Assembly (NCBI GenBank): GCA_947501565.1
Contig: CANMWJ010000020.1
Span: forward strand, 1-64,000
Origin: an uncultured Marinobacterium sp.
GTDB taxonomy: Bacteria > Pseudomonadota > Gammaproteobacteria > Pseudomonadales > Balneatricaceae
DNA: 64,000 bases
Direction: 5' to 3'
Shown piece by piece: positions 35,258 through 44,184 of this stretch. The notes under the pieces are model-generated. The model ran no database searches. It saw only the letters and a program-made list of their open reading frames with translations, and had not been told where the DNA came from. How positions within the stretch are numbered: position 1 is the first letter of the stretch; each line of letters opens with the position of its first letter. Both the position numbers and the translations under genes were made by a program.

Positions 35258-36145
35258 ATGCAAACACAGGCCCGCGAAACACTGAGCTTAAAAGAGAAAC
35301 TGAACGCCTACGCGCAGCTGATGCGGATGGATAAACCCATCGGCACCTACCTGCTGTTGTGGCCAACCTACTGGGCGCTGTGGATCGCCGCCGAAGGCAT
35401 TCCGGATATCAAACTGCTGCTGATCTTTACCTTGGGCACCTTTCTAACCCGCTCCGCCGGCTGCGCGATCAATGACTACGCCGACCGCAAGGTCGATGGT
35501 CACGTTAAACGCACCGCGCAACGCCCGATCCCCAGCGGACGGGTAACGCCGAAGGAAGCCCTGGCACTGTTTGCGGGCATGATGCTGGTGGCCTTCGTAC
35601 TGGTACTCTTTACCAATATCGAGACAATTCTGATGTCGATCGGCGCCCTACTGCTGGCGGCGATCTACCCCTTTATGAAGCGCTACACGCACTTTCCACA
35701 GGTAGTGCTGGGCGCGGCGTTCTCCTGGGCGATCCCGATGGCATTCACCGCCATACAGGAGACAGTGCCTGCTTACGTCTGGCTGATCTATATCGCCAGC
35801 CTGCTCTGGATCGTTGCTTACGACACCCTCTATGCGATGGTCGATCGCGATGACGACCTGAAGATCGGCGTAAAAAGCACAGCCATTCTGTTTGGCGATC
35901 ACGACCGTCTGATCGTCTCGCTGCTGAAAGCAGCAACCCTGGGCTTGCTGGCCTGGGTGGGTGTACTGCTGAGTATGTCCTTCTGGTACTACCTGGGCCT
36001 GCTGGGCGCTGCGGTGCTGTTTACCCGCCAGCAGTACCAGATCCGCCACCGTGAACGCGATCCCTGCTTCCACGCCTTCCTCAATAACCACTATGTGGGC
36101 ATGAGCATTTTTGCGGGTATTTTCCTGCACTACTTTGCTGTTTAA
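35258..36145 (+). CDS. ubiA: 4-hydroxybenzoate octaprenyltransferase
   Basis: Membrane prenyltransferase that attaches the isoprenoid tail to 4-hydroxybenzoate. 295 residues with about eight helices and both Asp-rich motifs: NDYADRKVD and the second [17 protein letters not shown]. Operon with ubiC; the ubiC-ubiA-phoB-phoR order is that of Pseudomonas. Confidence 0.95.
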   Translation: MQTQARETLSLKEKLNAYAQLMRMDKPIGTYLLLWPTYWALWIAAEGIPDIKLLLIFTLGTFLTRSAGCAINDYADRKVDGHVKRTAQRPIPSGRVTPKEALALFAGMMLVAFVLVLFTNIETILMSIGALLLAAIYPFMKRYTHFPQVVLGAAFSWAIPMAFTAIQETVPAYVWLIYIASLLWIVAYDTLYAMVDRDDDLKIGVKSTAILFGDHDRLIVSLLKAATLGLLAWVGVLLSMSFWYYLGLLGAAVLFTRQQYQIRHRERDPCFHAFLNNHYVGMSIFAGIFLHYFAV

Positions 36146-36156
36146 TAAACATACAG

Positions 36157-36190
36157 CCGCCTGATAACCGGTTGTGCGTCAGGCGGTTAT
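36157..36190 (+). terminator. Hairpin after ubiA
   Basis: CCGCCTGA and TCAGGCGG pair around a 14-nt loop and are followed by a short T/A stretch. Moderate terminator that separates ubiCA from phoBR. Confidence 0.6.
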
Positions 36191-36231
36191 AGCGACAGCC
36201 TTTGCTACTATTACTAACAAAATGACTTTGA

Positions 36232-36248
36232 TGTCATGTTTTTGTAAC
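36232..36248 (+). promoter_or_regulatory. Pho box of phoB
   Basis: TGTCAT (36232-36237) and TGTAAC (36243-36248) are spaced 11 nt, 55 nt upstream of phoB. This predicts autoregulation of phoBR by phosphorylated PhoB. Confidence 0.75.
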
Positions 36249-36302
36249 AACATTGTCTTGTAATAGTGCCATCTCAAATTTGAACCTAAAGAGGCTGGTT
36301 TC

Positions 36303-36998
36303 ATGTCTTCTACGAAACGGGTACTGATCGTTGATGACGAAGCACCTATTCGCGAAATGATCGCGGTAGCTCTGGAGATGGCGGGTTACGAATGTCTGGA
36401 AGCGGAAAGCGCCAATCAGGCACACGCCATTATCGTCGATACTAAACCCGACATGGTATTGCTGGACTGGATGATGCCGGGCATCAGCGGTGTGGATTTC
36501 GCCCGTCGCTTGCGCAAGGATGAACTGACTGCAGATATGCCGATCATCCTGCTCACTGCGAAAGGCGAAGAAGAGAACAAGATCAAAGGCCTGGAGTCCG
36601 GTGCCGACGATTACATCACCAAACCGTTTTCACCACGCGAGCTGGTTGCCCGCCTGAAAGCGGTACTGCGCCGTACGACGCCAAAGGGTGTGGAAGAGCC
36701 TGTTTCTGTTGACGGCCTGACGCTGGATCCGATCTCCCACCGTGTCAGCTCTGAAGGCACTCCGCTGGAGCTGGGACCGACCGAATTCCGTCTGCTGCAG
36801 TTCTTTATGACCCATCAGGACCGCGCGTACTCCCGCAGCCAGCTGCTGGATATGGTCTGGGGTGGCAACGTTTATGTTGAAGAACGCACCGTAGACGTGC
36901 ATATTCGACGTTTACGCAAAGCACTGGGCGAACGTCACGAATACCTGGTGCAGACGGTGCGCGGTACCGGTTACCGCTTCTCTGCCAACGTAGCCTGA
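36303..36998 (+). CDS. phoB: Phosphate regulon response regulator PhoB
   Basis: OmpR-type regulator of 231 residues. The receiver has the acidic pair VDDEAPIRE, the phosphorylation Asp in [10 protein letters not shown] and Lys in YITKPFSP. The winged-helix domain (about 130-228) has [32 protein letters not shown] and the final VRGTGYRFS. It activates pst and phoBR through the Pho boxes found here. Confidence 0.96.
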   Translation: MSSTKRVLIVDDEAPIREMIAVALEMAGYECLEAESANQAHAIIVDTKPDMVLLDWMMPGISGVDFARRLRKDELTADMPIILLTAKGEEENKIKGLESGADDYITKPFSPRELVARLKAVLRRTTPKGVEEPVSVDGLTLDPISHRVSSEGTPLELGPTEFRLLQFFMTHQDRAYSRSQLLDMVWGGNVYVEERTVDVHIRRLRKALGERHEYLVQTVRGTGYRFSANVA

Positions 36999-37005
36999 GG
37001 TCGGC

Positions 37006-38337
37006 ATGCAACACAATCGCTATTCCATGTTCGGTAATCTGGCCCTGTTTGCCGGTATTGGTCTGTTGGTGGGATTGGTGATTGGTTACCCGGCCGAATC
37101 TATGGTCGTGAGCATGACCCTCTGGTCGACGTTGCAGATCAAACAGTTCACCCGCCTCTCCGAGTGGCTTCACAAGGAAAATGATGCGGAACCGCCCGAG
37201 TGCGAAGGTCACTGGGGCGAGCTGTTTGACGAACTCTCCCGCCAGCAGAAACGCTACCAGTCACGCGAAACCTTTCTCCGTGGAGTAATCTCCCGCTTCC
37301 AGCAATCCTCCGCTGCACTGAACGATGCAGTGGTGATTGTGGATGTGCAGAACAACCTGGAGTGGTGGAACAAAGCTGCCGAGCGGCTGTTGGGCTTTAA
37401 AACCAGCTCTGACCGCGGCAAACCGCTGATGAACCTGTTGCGCGACCCGCGCTTCGTGCGCTACTACCAGCGCGACAGCTATCAGGAACCGCTACAGCTG
37501 CCCTCCCCGATCAGCAACGATATCGAACTGCTTTATCAGATCAGCAAGTTCGGCGGTGGCTCCCGTCTGCTGGTTGCCCGCGATATCACCCAGATGGTGC
37601 GTCTGGAACAGACCCGGCAAGACTTCGTTGCCAACGCCTCTCACGAGCTACGCACCCCGCTGACCGTGATTCTGGGCTATCTGGAAACTTACCTCGATCA
37701 GGATATGCCACGGCCACTGGTGCGTGGTATGACCCAGATGCAGCAACAGGCCAAACGCATGGAGAATCTGGTCTCCGATCTGTTGCTGCTGTCACGTCTG
37801 GAGTCCAGCCGTCAGGTGGTGGATGAACATCCGATTCAGATTCAGAGCCAGATTCAGCATATCCACGAAGCCGCCGAAGAGCTGGCCCGCGATAAGAATC
37901 ACAGCTTTGAAGTAAAGCTGGACCAGCAATACGACCTGCTGGGACAGGAGCGCGAACTGCACAGCGCTTTCTCCAACCTGGTATACAACGCCGTGCGTTA
38001 TACGCCGCCGGGTGGTCTGATTAAGATCCGCTGGTGGGTTGATAAGGAGGGGGGACACTTCTCGGTAGAGGACAACGGTGTCGGTATCGACAGCGTACAT
38101 ATCTCCCGCCTGACCGAACGTTTTTACCGTGTGGATGAGGGCCGCTCCTCAGAAAGTGGCGGCACCGGGCTGGGACTGGCGATCGTCAAACACGTACTTT
38201 CACGCCATGGCGGTCACCTGACCATCAAGAGCAGCAAAGGCAGCGGCAGTACCTTTGCCTGCCATTTCCCGACAGAACACCTTACTCAGGTCATCGTGCA
38301 GGACGACCTCGACGACGATTACCAGGACGCGGGCTGA
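37006..38337 (+). CDS. phoR: Phosphate regulon sensor histidine kinase PhoR
   Basis: Membrane-bound kinase of 443 residues. Two close N-terminal helices (about 9-45) without a periplasmic sensor, a charged linker, a PAS domain (about 98-200, NDAVVIVDVQNNLEWWNKAAERLLG), HisKA with ASHELRTPLT, and HATPase with N-box NLVYNAVRYTPPGG, G1 DNGVGI and G2 GTGLGLAIVKH. It senses phosphate through PstB/PhoU. Seven nt after phoB. Confidence 0.95.
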   Translation: MQHNRYSMFGNLALFAGIGLLVGLVIGYPAESMVVSMTLWSTLQIKQFTRLSEWLHKENDAEPPECEGHWGELFDELSRQQKRYQSRETFLRGVISRFQQSSAALNDAVVIVDVQNNLEWWNKAAERLLGFKTSSDRGKPLMNLLRDPRFVRYYQRDSYQEPLQLPSPISNDIELLYQISKFGGGSRLLVARDITQMVRLEQTRQDFVANASHELRTPLTVILGYLETYLDQDMPRPLVRGMTQMQQQAKRMENLVSDLLLLSRLESSRQVVDEHPIQIQSQIQHIHEAAEELARDKNHSFEVKLDQQYDLLGQERELHSAFSNLVYNAVRYTPPGGLIKIRWWVDKEGGHFSVEDNGVGIDSVHISRLTERFYRVDEGRSSESGGTGLGLAIVKHVLSRHGGHLTIKSSKGSGSTFACHFPTEHLTQVIVQDDLDDDYQDAG

Positions 38338-38351
38338 GTTTCACAGCCCGC
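38329..38351. terminator. Hairpin between phoR and cysZ
   Basis: GCGGGCTG and CAGCCCGC pair perfectly around a 7-nt loop. The stem overlaps the phoR stop codon and lies between convergent genes; T runs are weak. Confidence 0.55.
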
Positions 38352-38365
38352 ATCTGTATCAGGCT

Positions 38366-39136
38366 TTAGCGAAGCCGCTGCTGCGGATCCCGCGTCAGCG
38401 CATCCCCACCTTCCGCATGCTCATCGACCCAGTAATAGGTCGCACCGATCACAGCCGCAGGCATCACCACCAGGTTAATCACCGGTATCATCATGCCCAC
38501 CTGCACCAATCCGCCAAAACCCACTGAGGTCAGACGTTTAGCTTTCAGCAGCAGCTTCATCTGGGTGAAGCTGACTTTGTTGTTATCCATCGGATAGTCG
38601 CAGTACTGGATCGCCATCATCCAGGCCCCGAACAGGAACCAGAGGAAAGGCGCGATTACGTTCAGCACCGGGATAAAAGTGATCACCAGCAGCAACACAA
38701 AACGTGGCAGGTAATAAGCCAGTTTTGACAGCTCACGTCCGATTGAGCGTGGGATCAACGCCAGCAGTGCCTGCCAGCCCTCATCGGTGATGACATCGCC
38801 CCGCAGGCGTTTCTCCACCTTCTCGGAGAGGAACCCGTTAAACGGCGCGGCGATCAGGTTAGCGACCAGGGTGAAGCTGTAATACACCACCAGCAGAACC
38901 ATCAACGCAAACAGCGGCCAGAGCACAAATTCCAGAAAACTCAGCCACTCCGGCAGGAAACTGAGCCAGTATCCTACCCACCCCTCAAACTGGTTGATCA
39001 GCAGCCAGATGGCACCGCTGAACAACAGAATGTTCAGTATCAGGGGGATCAGCACAAAGGGGCGGATCTCCGGATCGGGCAACATCTTAAAGCCCTGCAC
39101 CAGATAGGACGCACCCCGCATTGGATTGCCTTTCAT
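38366..39136 (-). CDS. cysZ: Sulfate transporter CysZ
   Basis: A 256-residue inner-membrane protein for sulfate uptake. It has the typical GASYLVQGFKMLPDPEIRPFVLIPL start, four main helices, NLIAAPFNGFLSEKVEKRLRG, and the ending GFGGLVQVGMMIPVINLVVMPAAVIGATYYW. I use the ATG at 39136; a TTG directly before is also open. It lies 7 nt after a small membrane protein in the same direction. Confidence 0.9.
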   Translation of the reverse strand: MKGNPMRGASYLVQGFKMLPDPEIRPFVLIPLILNILLFSGAIWLLINQFEGWVGYWLSFLPEWLSFLEFVLWPLFALMVLLVVYYSFTLVANLIAAPFNGFLSEKVEKRLRGDVITDEGWQALLALIPRSIGRELSKLAYYLPRFVLLLVITFIPVLNVIAPFLWFLFGAWMMAIQYCDYPMDNNKVSFTQMKLLLKAKRLTSVGFGGLVQVGMMIPVINLVVMPAAVIGATYYWVDEHAEGGDALTRDPQQRLR

Positions 39137-39143
39137 CAATTCC

Positions 39144-39368
39144 TCAACTCATAAAATAGGCGAACAGGCGCAGCGCCACCGCTACGATCATCATGCTCAG
39201 GCCCGCACGGTTTACCTTAAACTCAGTCTCATTGAAGTTGGCAGTTGGCTGCCAGAACATCATTACCGATTTAAAATCCTTGGTCCGTCCTGCGTACATC
39301 GCCAGCGATACCAGAAATACAACCAGTCCGCCCCAGAACAGAAACTCTTCCAACATAGCCAGATACAT
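39144..39368 (-). CDS. Small two-helix membrane protein upstream of cysZ
   Basis: A 74-residue protein with helices at about 8-27 and 56-73 and a charged loop (AGRTKDFKSVMMFWQPTANFNETEFKVNRAG). No family is recognised. The short gap to cysZ suggests co-transcription, and it may assist or modify the transporter; this is inference. Confidence 0.65.
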   Translation of the reverse strand: MYLAMLEEFLFWGGLVVFLVSLAMYAGRTKDFKSVMMFWQPTANFNETEFKVNRAGLSMMIVAVALRLFAYFMS

Positions 39369-39518
39369 TATTCTCGCCTTAATTTCCGCTAAGTATTAAA
39401 GTCCTCAAGACTATCAAATAATTGCTGCATCGGCTGCTGTTCCAATGTTTAACCTAAGCTTTTAGAACAACAGCTTAATGGCCAGCATTTACCCTCTGCC
39501 GGTCTTCAGGAGAGATCT

Positions 39519-40457
39519 ATGAAAGCGATACGCATCCATCAGTTTGGCGACACCGATAACCTGCAACTCGAAGAGGTGGCACAGCCCCAGCTCGCAGCAG
39601 GCGAAGTATTGGTGCGTAACCAGGCCTGCGGCGTGAATCCTATCGACTGGAAAACCTGTTCCGGCGGCGGCGCGGCCCCGTTCATTGGCGACCTGCCGTT
39701 TATTCCTGGCTGGGAGTTTGCTGGCGTGGTCGAAGCCGTTGCCGACGATGTCAGCGATTTCACCCCGGGTGATGCGGTGTTCGGTATGATCCGCTTTCCC
39801 GACCGTGCGGGCTGCTACGCTGAATACATTGCCGCGCCGGCCAACGAGATCAGTAAACGTCCGGACAGCCTGGATGCCGTAACCGCTGGCGGCCTTTGTA
39901 CCGCCAGCCTGACCGCCTGGCAGGCGCTGTTCGATAAGGGCAACCTGCAGGCAGGCCAACGCGTACTGGTGTTGGGTGCAGCCGGTGGCGTTGGCCATCT
40001 GGCGGTTCAGATCGCTAAACATGCTGGTGCCGAGGTACTGGGTACCGCTTCCAGCCGTAACCATGAGTTCCTGCGCGAGCTGGGTGCCGACCAACTGTTT
40101 GATTACCAGAGCACCGACATCACCACAGTGATAAACGATGTCGATCTGATCATCGATTGCGTCGGTGGTGACACCGGTATCAACGCCCTGCCCTGCCTGA
40201 AACAGGATGGTGTGCTGGTTACCCTACCGTCGGTAACCAAGGACCTGGTGATCGCCGCGGGTGAGAAGCTCGGTCTGGAGGTCCTGCCGATCCGTGCCGA
40301 AGCGAACGCTACACAACTGGCTGAGATCGCCGCACTTTACGATCAGGACAAGCTAAAGCTGAGCCTGGCGGAGAGTTTCCCGCTGGAAAACGTAGCCGAA
40401 GCCTTCCAACTGAGTGCGGGCGGTCATGTGCGCGGTAAGCTGGTGCTCACAATCTGA
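39519..40457 (+). CDS. NADP-dependent MDR-family oxidoreductase (zinc-free, quinone reductase-like)
   Basis: A 312-residue enzyme. N-terminal GroES-like part (GVNPIDWKTCSG...IPGWEFAGVVEAV) and a Rossmann fold with VLGAAGGVGHLAVQIAKHAGAEVLGTASS. The Cys/Glu zinc ligands of alcohol dehydrogenases are absent. Such enzymes reduce quinones or enones. A clear AGGAG site precedes the ATG. The GFA-family gene starts 4 nt after its stop. Confidence 0.9.
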   Translation: MKAIRIHQFGDTDNLQLEEVAQPQLAAGEVLVRNQACGVNPIDWKTCSGGGAAPFIGDLPFIPGWEFAGVVEAVADDVSDFTPGDAVFGMIRFPDRAGCYAEYIAAPANEISKRPDSLDAVTAGGLCTASLTAWQALFDKGNLQAGQRVLVLGAAGGVGHLAVQIAKHAGAEVLGTASSRNHEFLRELGADQLFDYQSTDITTVINDVDLIIDCVGGDTGINALPCLKQDGVLVTLPSVTKDLVIAAGEKLGLEVLPIRAEANATQLAEIAALYDQDKLKLSLAESFPLENVAEAFQLSAGGHVRGKLVLTI

Positions 40458-40461
40458 AAAG

Positions 40462-40914
40462 ATGGAAAAACCCAGCGTAAAAGGCGAATGCCTCTGCGGC
40501 ACAGTGCGCTTCGAGATTCAGGGTGAGGTCGGCAACCTTTACCAGTGCCACTGCTCACTCTGCCGCAAAGTAACCGGCGCGGCGGCCAACGCGGCTACCT
40601 TTGTCGACGCGGAACGCTTCAGCTGGCGCGGCGGCGAAGGAGCGATCCGTTCCTTCGTCAAAGATAGCGGCTACCGTGCGGATTTCTGCCAGCACTGCAG
40701 CAGTCTGGTGCCCAATCCTCTGCGCGATACCGATCTGGTCTGGATTCCCGCCGGTCTGCTGGAAGACAGTAAAAACCTGAAAGTGGTTGCCCACCTGCAT
40801 ACTGCCTCAAGGGCCGATTGGGACAGCTGCACCGAATCTGCCCAAACGGCTCAGTGTTTCGACTCCATGCCGGATCTTAAGGCGCTGCACCAACTGCTGT
40901 ATGAGAAAGGCTGA
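40462..40914 (+). CDS. GFA / CENP-V family zinc protein
   Basis: A 150-residue protein with the paired cysteine zinc sites of the family: GECLCGTVRFEI, CHCSLCRKVTGA and FCQHCSSLV. The founding member assists glutathione-dependent formaldehyde oxidation, but most members have no assigned role. The start at 40462 excludes the part that overlaps the oxidoreductase. It is probably an operon partner of that oxidoreductase, perhaps in detoxification. Confidence 0.88.
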   Translation: MEKPSVKGECLCGTVRFEIQGEVGNLYQCHCSLCRKVTGAAANAATFVDAERFSWRGGEGAIRSFVKDSGYRADFCQHCSSLVPNPLRDTDLVWIPAGLLEDSKNLKVVAHLHTASRADWDSCTESAQTAQCFDSMPDLKALHQLLYEKG

Positions 40915-40931
40915 CCTGATTCTGCAGACAC

Positions 40932-40959
40932 AAAAAAGGCCGCAAAAGCGGCCTTTTTT
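40932..40959. terminator. Bidirectional terminator
   Basis: GGCCGC-AAAA-GCGGCC flanked by six A and six T. It ends the oxidoreductase/GFA operon and, in the other direction, the Roadblock/sensor operon. Confidence 0.9.
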
Positions 40960-40976
40960 ATCGCTGTTTTCAGGTA

Positions 40977-42167
40977 TCAACCCAGCTTCATCATAATGCG
41001 GATCGATTCGCGCAGGCGTTCGAACGCTTCCGCCAGACGCTGTACCTCGTCACCAGATTCCACCACGATCGGCGTTTCTACCTCACCTTTGCTCAACTTG
41101 TCCGCTTCCTCAGCCAGGTAGGTCAGAGGACCGGTAAGAGACGTAGAGAGCGTTTTCGCAATCATGAAGGCCATACCCAGCGCCAGCGCCAGGAAGATCA
41201 CCAGTGCCACCAGGAAGGAATCCAACAACTGCAGCACCAGGGATTTAGGCGCAATCGCCACCAGGCGGCCCAGCATCTGGGATCTCTCTGCGTCGGTGTA
41301 GATCGGTGCGGTCGCCACAATATCGTCAGACAGATCGATCTGCGCCGCTTCGGTAATTGTCAGCACCTGCTCGCTCAACTCCGGACGTTCGGTTGCCATC
41401 GACATACCGTGGTTCAGGTCGCCTTTACCGCCCCACTCCAGGGTACGGTCGCTATTCGCCATGTAGAACCCTTGACCATCCACCATGGCAAACTGTACAC
41501 CGTCGGCACGGGAAGCATCGCGGATCTTATTCAGGAAGGCGTTAGCATCCACGTTCAGGATCAGCACACCCACCAGGCGGGAACCAACCGCAAACACCGG
41601 CGTGGCGAAACGTACGGTTGGACGGATCGGCTTCTCTACGCGGCCGTCCTCACGGTTCAGGTCGATCGGCGATACGTAGATCTGGCCAAACTCCAGCTTG
41701 GATGCCTCTTTGAAGTAAGAGCTCTGGCCTTTGTTACGCAGCTGGTCCGGCTGCAGTACGCGGCTGAAACCTTCCTCTTCGTTGTGCTCGATCCGGATCA
41801 GCTCGTTGCCGTCAGCCGCGATAAAGCGCAGCTGGTTATAGATACGACGGTTTTTCGCCAGACTCAGGAAATCACGCGACAGGCTGCGGCCGTTCACGTC
41901 CAGGATATTCTGGTCCTTGATCACCAGCGCACGACCGTACTGGAACATAGACGCGGAATCACGCAGGTAGGCGAGGTCCCCCGGTACGTGTGTCAACACA
42001 CCGGTGGCAGAACTGGAGAGTAGTTCGACCTGACGCTCCAGGTTGCTGACGCTGGCGCTTTTCAGCGCGTCAGTGGTTGAGTAATAGACGTAAGCCGCGA
42101 CCAGCAGTACCGGCAGCAAAGCCACCATGATCAGCGCACGTTCCACTTTGGTTTTGATCGTTTTCAC
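40977..42167 (-). CDS. dCache-HAMP membrane sensor without output domain
   Basis: A 396-residue protein. Transmembrane helix at about 11-29; a periplasmic double-Cache-type domain of about 285 residues (with FIAADGNELIRIEHNEEEGF, SSYFKEASKLEFGQIYVSPIDLN and VRFATPVFAVGSRLVGVLILNVDA); second helix at about 318-340; and a HAMP domain (GPLTYLAEEADKLSKGEVETPI...GDEVQRLAEAFERLRESIRIM). The chain ends there, with no methyl-accepting, kinase, GGDEF or other effector part. It is the last gene of the Roadblock string, 15 nt downstream, so the signal probably passes to those proteins. Confidence 0.85.
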   Translation of the reverse strand: MKTIKTKVERALIMVALLPVLLVAAYVYYSTTDALKSASVSNLERQVELLSSSATGVLTHVPGDLAYLRDSASMFQYGRALVIKDQNILDVNGRSLSRDFLSLAKNRRIYNQLRFIAADGNELIRIEHNEEEGFSRVLQPDQLRNKGQSSYFKEASKLEFGQIYVSPIDLNREDGRVEKPIRPTVRFATPVFAVGSRLVGVLILNVDANAFLNKIRDASRADGVQFAMVDGQGFYMANSDRTLEWGGKGDLNHGMSMATERPELSEQVLTITEAAQIDLSDDIVATAPIYTDAERSQMLGRLVAIAPKSLVLQLLDSFLVALVIFLALALGMAFMIAKTLSTSLTGPLTYLAEEADKLSKGEVETPIVVESGDEVQRLAEAFERLRESIRIMMKLG

Positions 42168-42182
42168 CGCTTATCTCCACTT

Positions 42183-42809
42183 CTATCCGTTTGGCAGTGA
42201 TGCGTTGGCACGACGGAGGAAATCCGTCCGTTTCTGTTCGTTATCGATAAAGTTCGCCAGGCTCTGCCAGAGGTGGGGCAGATTGGCGGCAGAACTACCC
42301 GACGCTTCCCAGCTCGCGCGGGCACGGGCAAACACAATGCGTGCGGCCGGACCGATATATTCCGCCAGCATCGCCTGCAGGCTTTCCAGCTCGGCTTCCA
42401 CAGCAACGTCATCCAGCGGTTTGCTGTTGCTACCGTCCGTCACAAAGGTTCCGCCCATCAGGGGGGCATTCTGATTGATCAGGGCGATCAGCTTGTCACT
42501 GGAAGAACGCACGGCGGTTTTGATCAGCGCAATGTTGCTGTTCTTTTCGGTCAACACCGCCAGTACACAACTGCTATCCAGCTGGTAGCCCAGCAGCTGT
42601 TTCTCCGCCAGTTCGATGTGGGTTTCGCGATACTGCTGCTGCAGCGCATCAGTGCCGGCAAAGATCTGGCTGAGCACTTTGCCCAGACCTGAGAGGCTGT
42701 CTTTTTGCGCGTCCGGGAAGGTGGAAGCCAGCACCTTACCCTGCTGAATAACGCAGCTGTGCTGGGCGCCACCCAGCAGTTCGATATCTTTCAGGATGGT
42801 CTGCATCAT
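42183..42809 (-). CDS. Roadblock-associated protein, paralogue 1
   Basis: A 208-residue soluble protein. The N-terminal 110 residues look like an atypical Roadblock/LC7 fold (DIELLGGAQHSCVIQQGKVLAST, and NIALIKTAVRSSSDKL). The C-terminal half is helical. It is clearly paralogous to the protein at 43524-44180: both share GAQHSCV, AST-x-P and the N-x-AL-x-x-T-x-VRS segment. It directly abuts the LC7 gene upstream. Function unknown. Confidence 0.65.
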   Translation of the reverse strand: MMQTILKDIELLGGAQHSCVIQQGKVLASTFPDAQKDSLSGLGKVLSQIFAGTDALQQQYRETHIELAEKQLLGYQLDSSCVLAVLTEKNSNIALIKTAVRSSSDKLIALINQNAPLMGGTFVTDGSNSKPLDDVAVEAELESLQAMLAEYIGPAARIVFARARASWEASGSSAANLPHLWQSLANFIDNEQKRTDFLRRANASLPNG

Positions 42810-43133
42810 TCACCCCCACTCCAGCAGGTCACCGACCTGCTCACGCAGCAGGCGCACAGATGCGCGGTTGCTGGACAGCACCCCCAGTACCCGCTCTTCA
42901 CCCACATACACCGAGAAGTTTTCGGTGCTGTCGCTTTTCAGCACCACACTTTGCACCTGGCCCAGGGCCGCGACCTGTTCAAATACCGGCACGATACCGG
43001 CCATAAAACCTAAAAAGTCGTTCAGCGAGTCATCATCCAGCGATGAGGTGATCAGATCCCCGGTGGGATGGGCCAATGCGGCTCCCTCAACGCCTCGGAT
43101 GCTCAGCACGTCATCCAAGATTGAATCTTTCAT
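42810..43133 (-). CDS. Roadblock/LC7-domain protein
   Basis: A 107-residue single Roadblock/LC7 domain: SIRGVEGAALAHPTGDLITSS, LGQVQSVVL, FSVYVGEERVLGVLSSNRASVRLLREQV. It is closely similar to the C-terminal 110 residues of the GTPase at 44185-45153 (GDLITS, LGQ-x-x-SVV, and the final DLL-x-WG are shared). Such proteins regulate MglA-type GTPases. The ATG at 43133 has GGAGAA upstream. Stop and next start adjoin. Confidence 0.85.
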   Translation of the reverse strand: MKDSILDDVLSIRGVEGAALAHPTGDLITSSLDDDSLNDFLGFMAGIVPVFEQVAALGQVQSVVLKSDSTENFSVYVGEERVLGVLSSNRASVRLLREQVGDLLEWG

Positions 43134-43523
43134 AACAAGGTTCTCCCCGGTCATCGCACAACGACCTCTGCCGTTCACTGTGCGCCAATCAGTTGTTCAG
43201 AACCCTGTGTGGGAGGTTGAGCGGCAGCGCACACCGGCACCGACCGCAGTACTGTCTCCGCCATCAACCTGACGTTTGCATCCGGTTGCGCATAGCTGCA
43301 TACAGCTGGAGACCCGTTGTACGGTTACACATTCCCTTGCGTAACGAGGAACAACAGTCCGTTACGCCCACAGGGGGAAATCAGGGGTGCAATAAAACCA
43401 TCGTAGTGTGACGGTTGTATGAAGCGGCGCAGGAGGTAAAAGGAAAAGGTGAAAAAACAATCAGGAATATAACCCTATATATCAATGGGTTATTTTATAT
43501 TTCAGAGGGGATGATTGGGCTGA
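43134..43523. other. 390-nt gene-free gap inside the Roadblock cluster
   Basis: No convincing gene on either strand. The left half is GC-rich. The right half (about 43440-43500) is A/T-rich and contains ATAACCC/GGGTTAT arms around an A/T-rich loop at 43470-43495, a possible weak terminator for the gene pair upstream. A promoter for the second pair probably lies here, but I cannot place it. Confidence 0.5.
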
Positions 43524-44180
43524 TCAGTGCTTCTGGATCAGTTCGCGGGTCAGCAATACCGCGTCCTGCAGGAACGCCTCGCGGGAGCGCCCGTCGGTCA
43601 GCTCCGCCGCCAGCTGTTTCAGCAACGCCGGTAACTTGTATTTGTCCATGCCGTACTGGCGTTTCCACTCGTTGAGGATACGGTAGAAACTGATTGCACC
43701 GCTGGAGCCGAGGAAGTCGACCATCTGGTCACAGAGCTTGTTCATCAGGTCGCTGAGGGCCGCTGCGTTTTCCTGATCCAGCGGCTGCTCATTGTCATGG
43801 CTCGCCACAGTGCCTTTCTGACTGGCGGCAAACTTCTCCACCGCCGGTTTCAGGCCCTTCAGAACTTTTTCGCGGATGGAGCGCACCGACGTGGACATCA
43901 GTGCCATGTTCACGCCTTTGCGGGTCAGCAGCAGCAACATACATTCGTTGGTCAATGGATAGGCCAGCAGCAGGTAACGGTCCAGCTCCAGCTGCAGTTC
44001 ACCGTAGTTGTGACCGGTTTTACGCACGCCTTCGAACAGTTGCAGCACAACTTTGTGGCTGCGGAGCAGATCATCCTGCATCTCGGCAGGCACAGTCGAG
44101 GCAATGATGTTCTCTTTCCAGCCGACACAACTATGCTGCGCGCCACTGTAGGCTTCCAGATCGTGTAAAACATCCAACAT
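43524..44180 (-). CDS. Roadblock-associated protein, paralogue 2
   Basis: A 218-residue soluble protein of the same architecture as 42183-42809, with GAQHSCVGWKENIIAST and NMALMSTSVRSIREKV, then a helical C-terminal part (ALSDLMNKLCDQMVDFLGSSGAISFYRILNEW). It starts 4 nt after the GTPase gene, so the two are translated together. Its role is presumably in the GTPase complex; no function is known. Confidence 0.65.
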   Translation of the reverse strand: MLDVLHDLEAYSGAQHSCVGWKENIIASTVPAEMQDDLLRSHKVVLQLFEGVRKTGHNYGELQLELDRYLLLAYPLTNECMLLLLTRKGVNMALMSTSVRSIREKVLKGLKPAVEKFAASQKGTVASHDNEQPLDQENAAALSDLMNKLCDQMVDFLGSSGAISFYRILNEWKRQYGMDKYKLPALLKQLAAELTDGRSREAFLQDAVLLTRELIQKH

Positions 44181-44184
44181 GACG

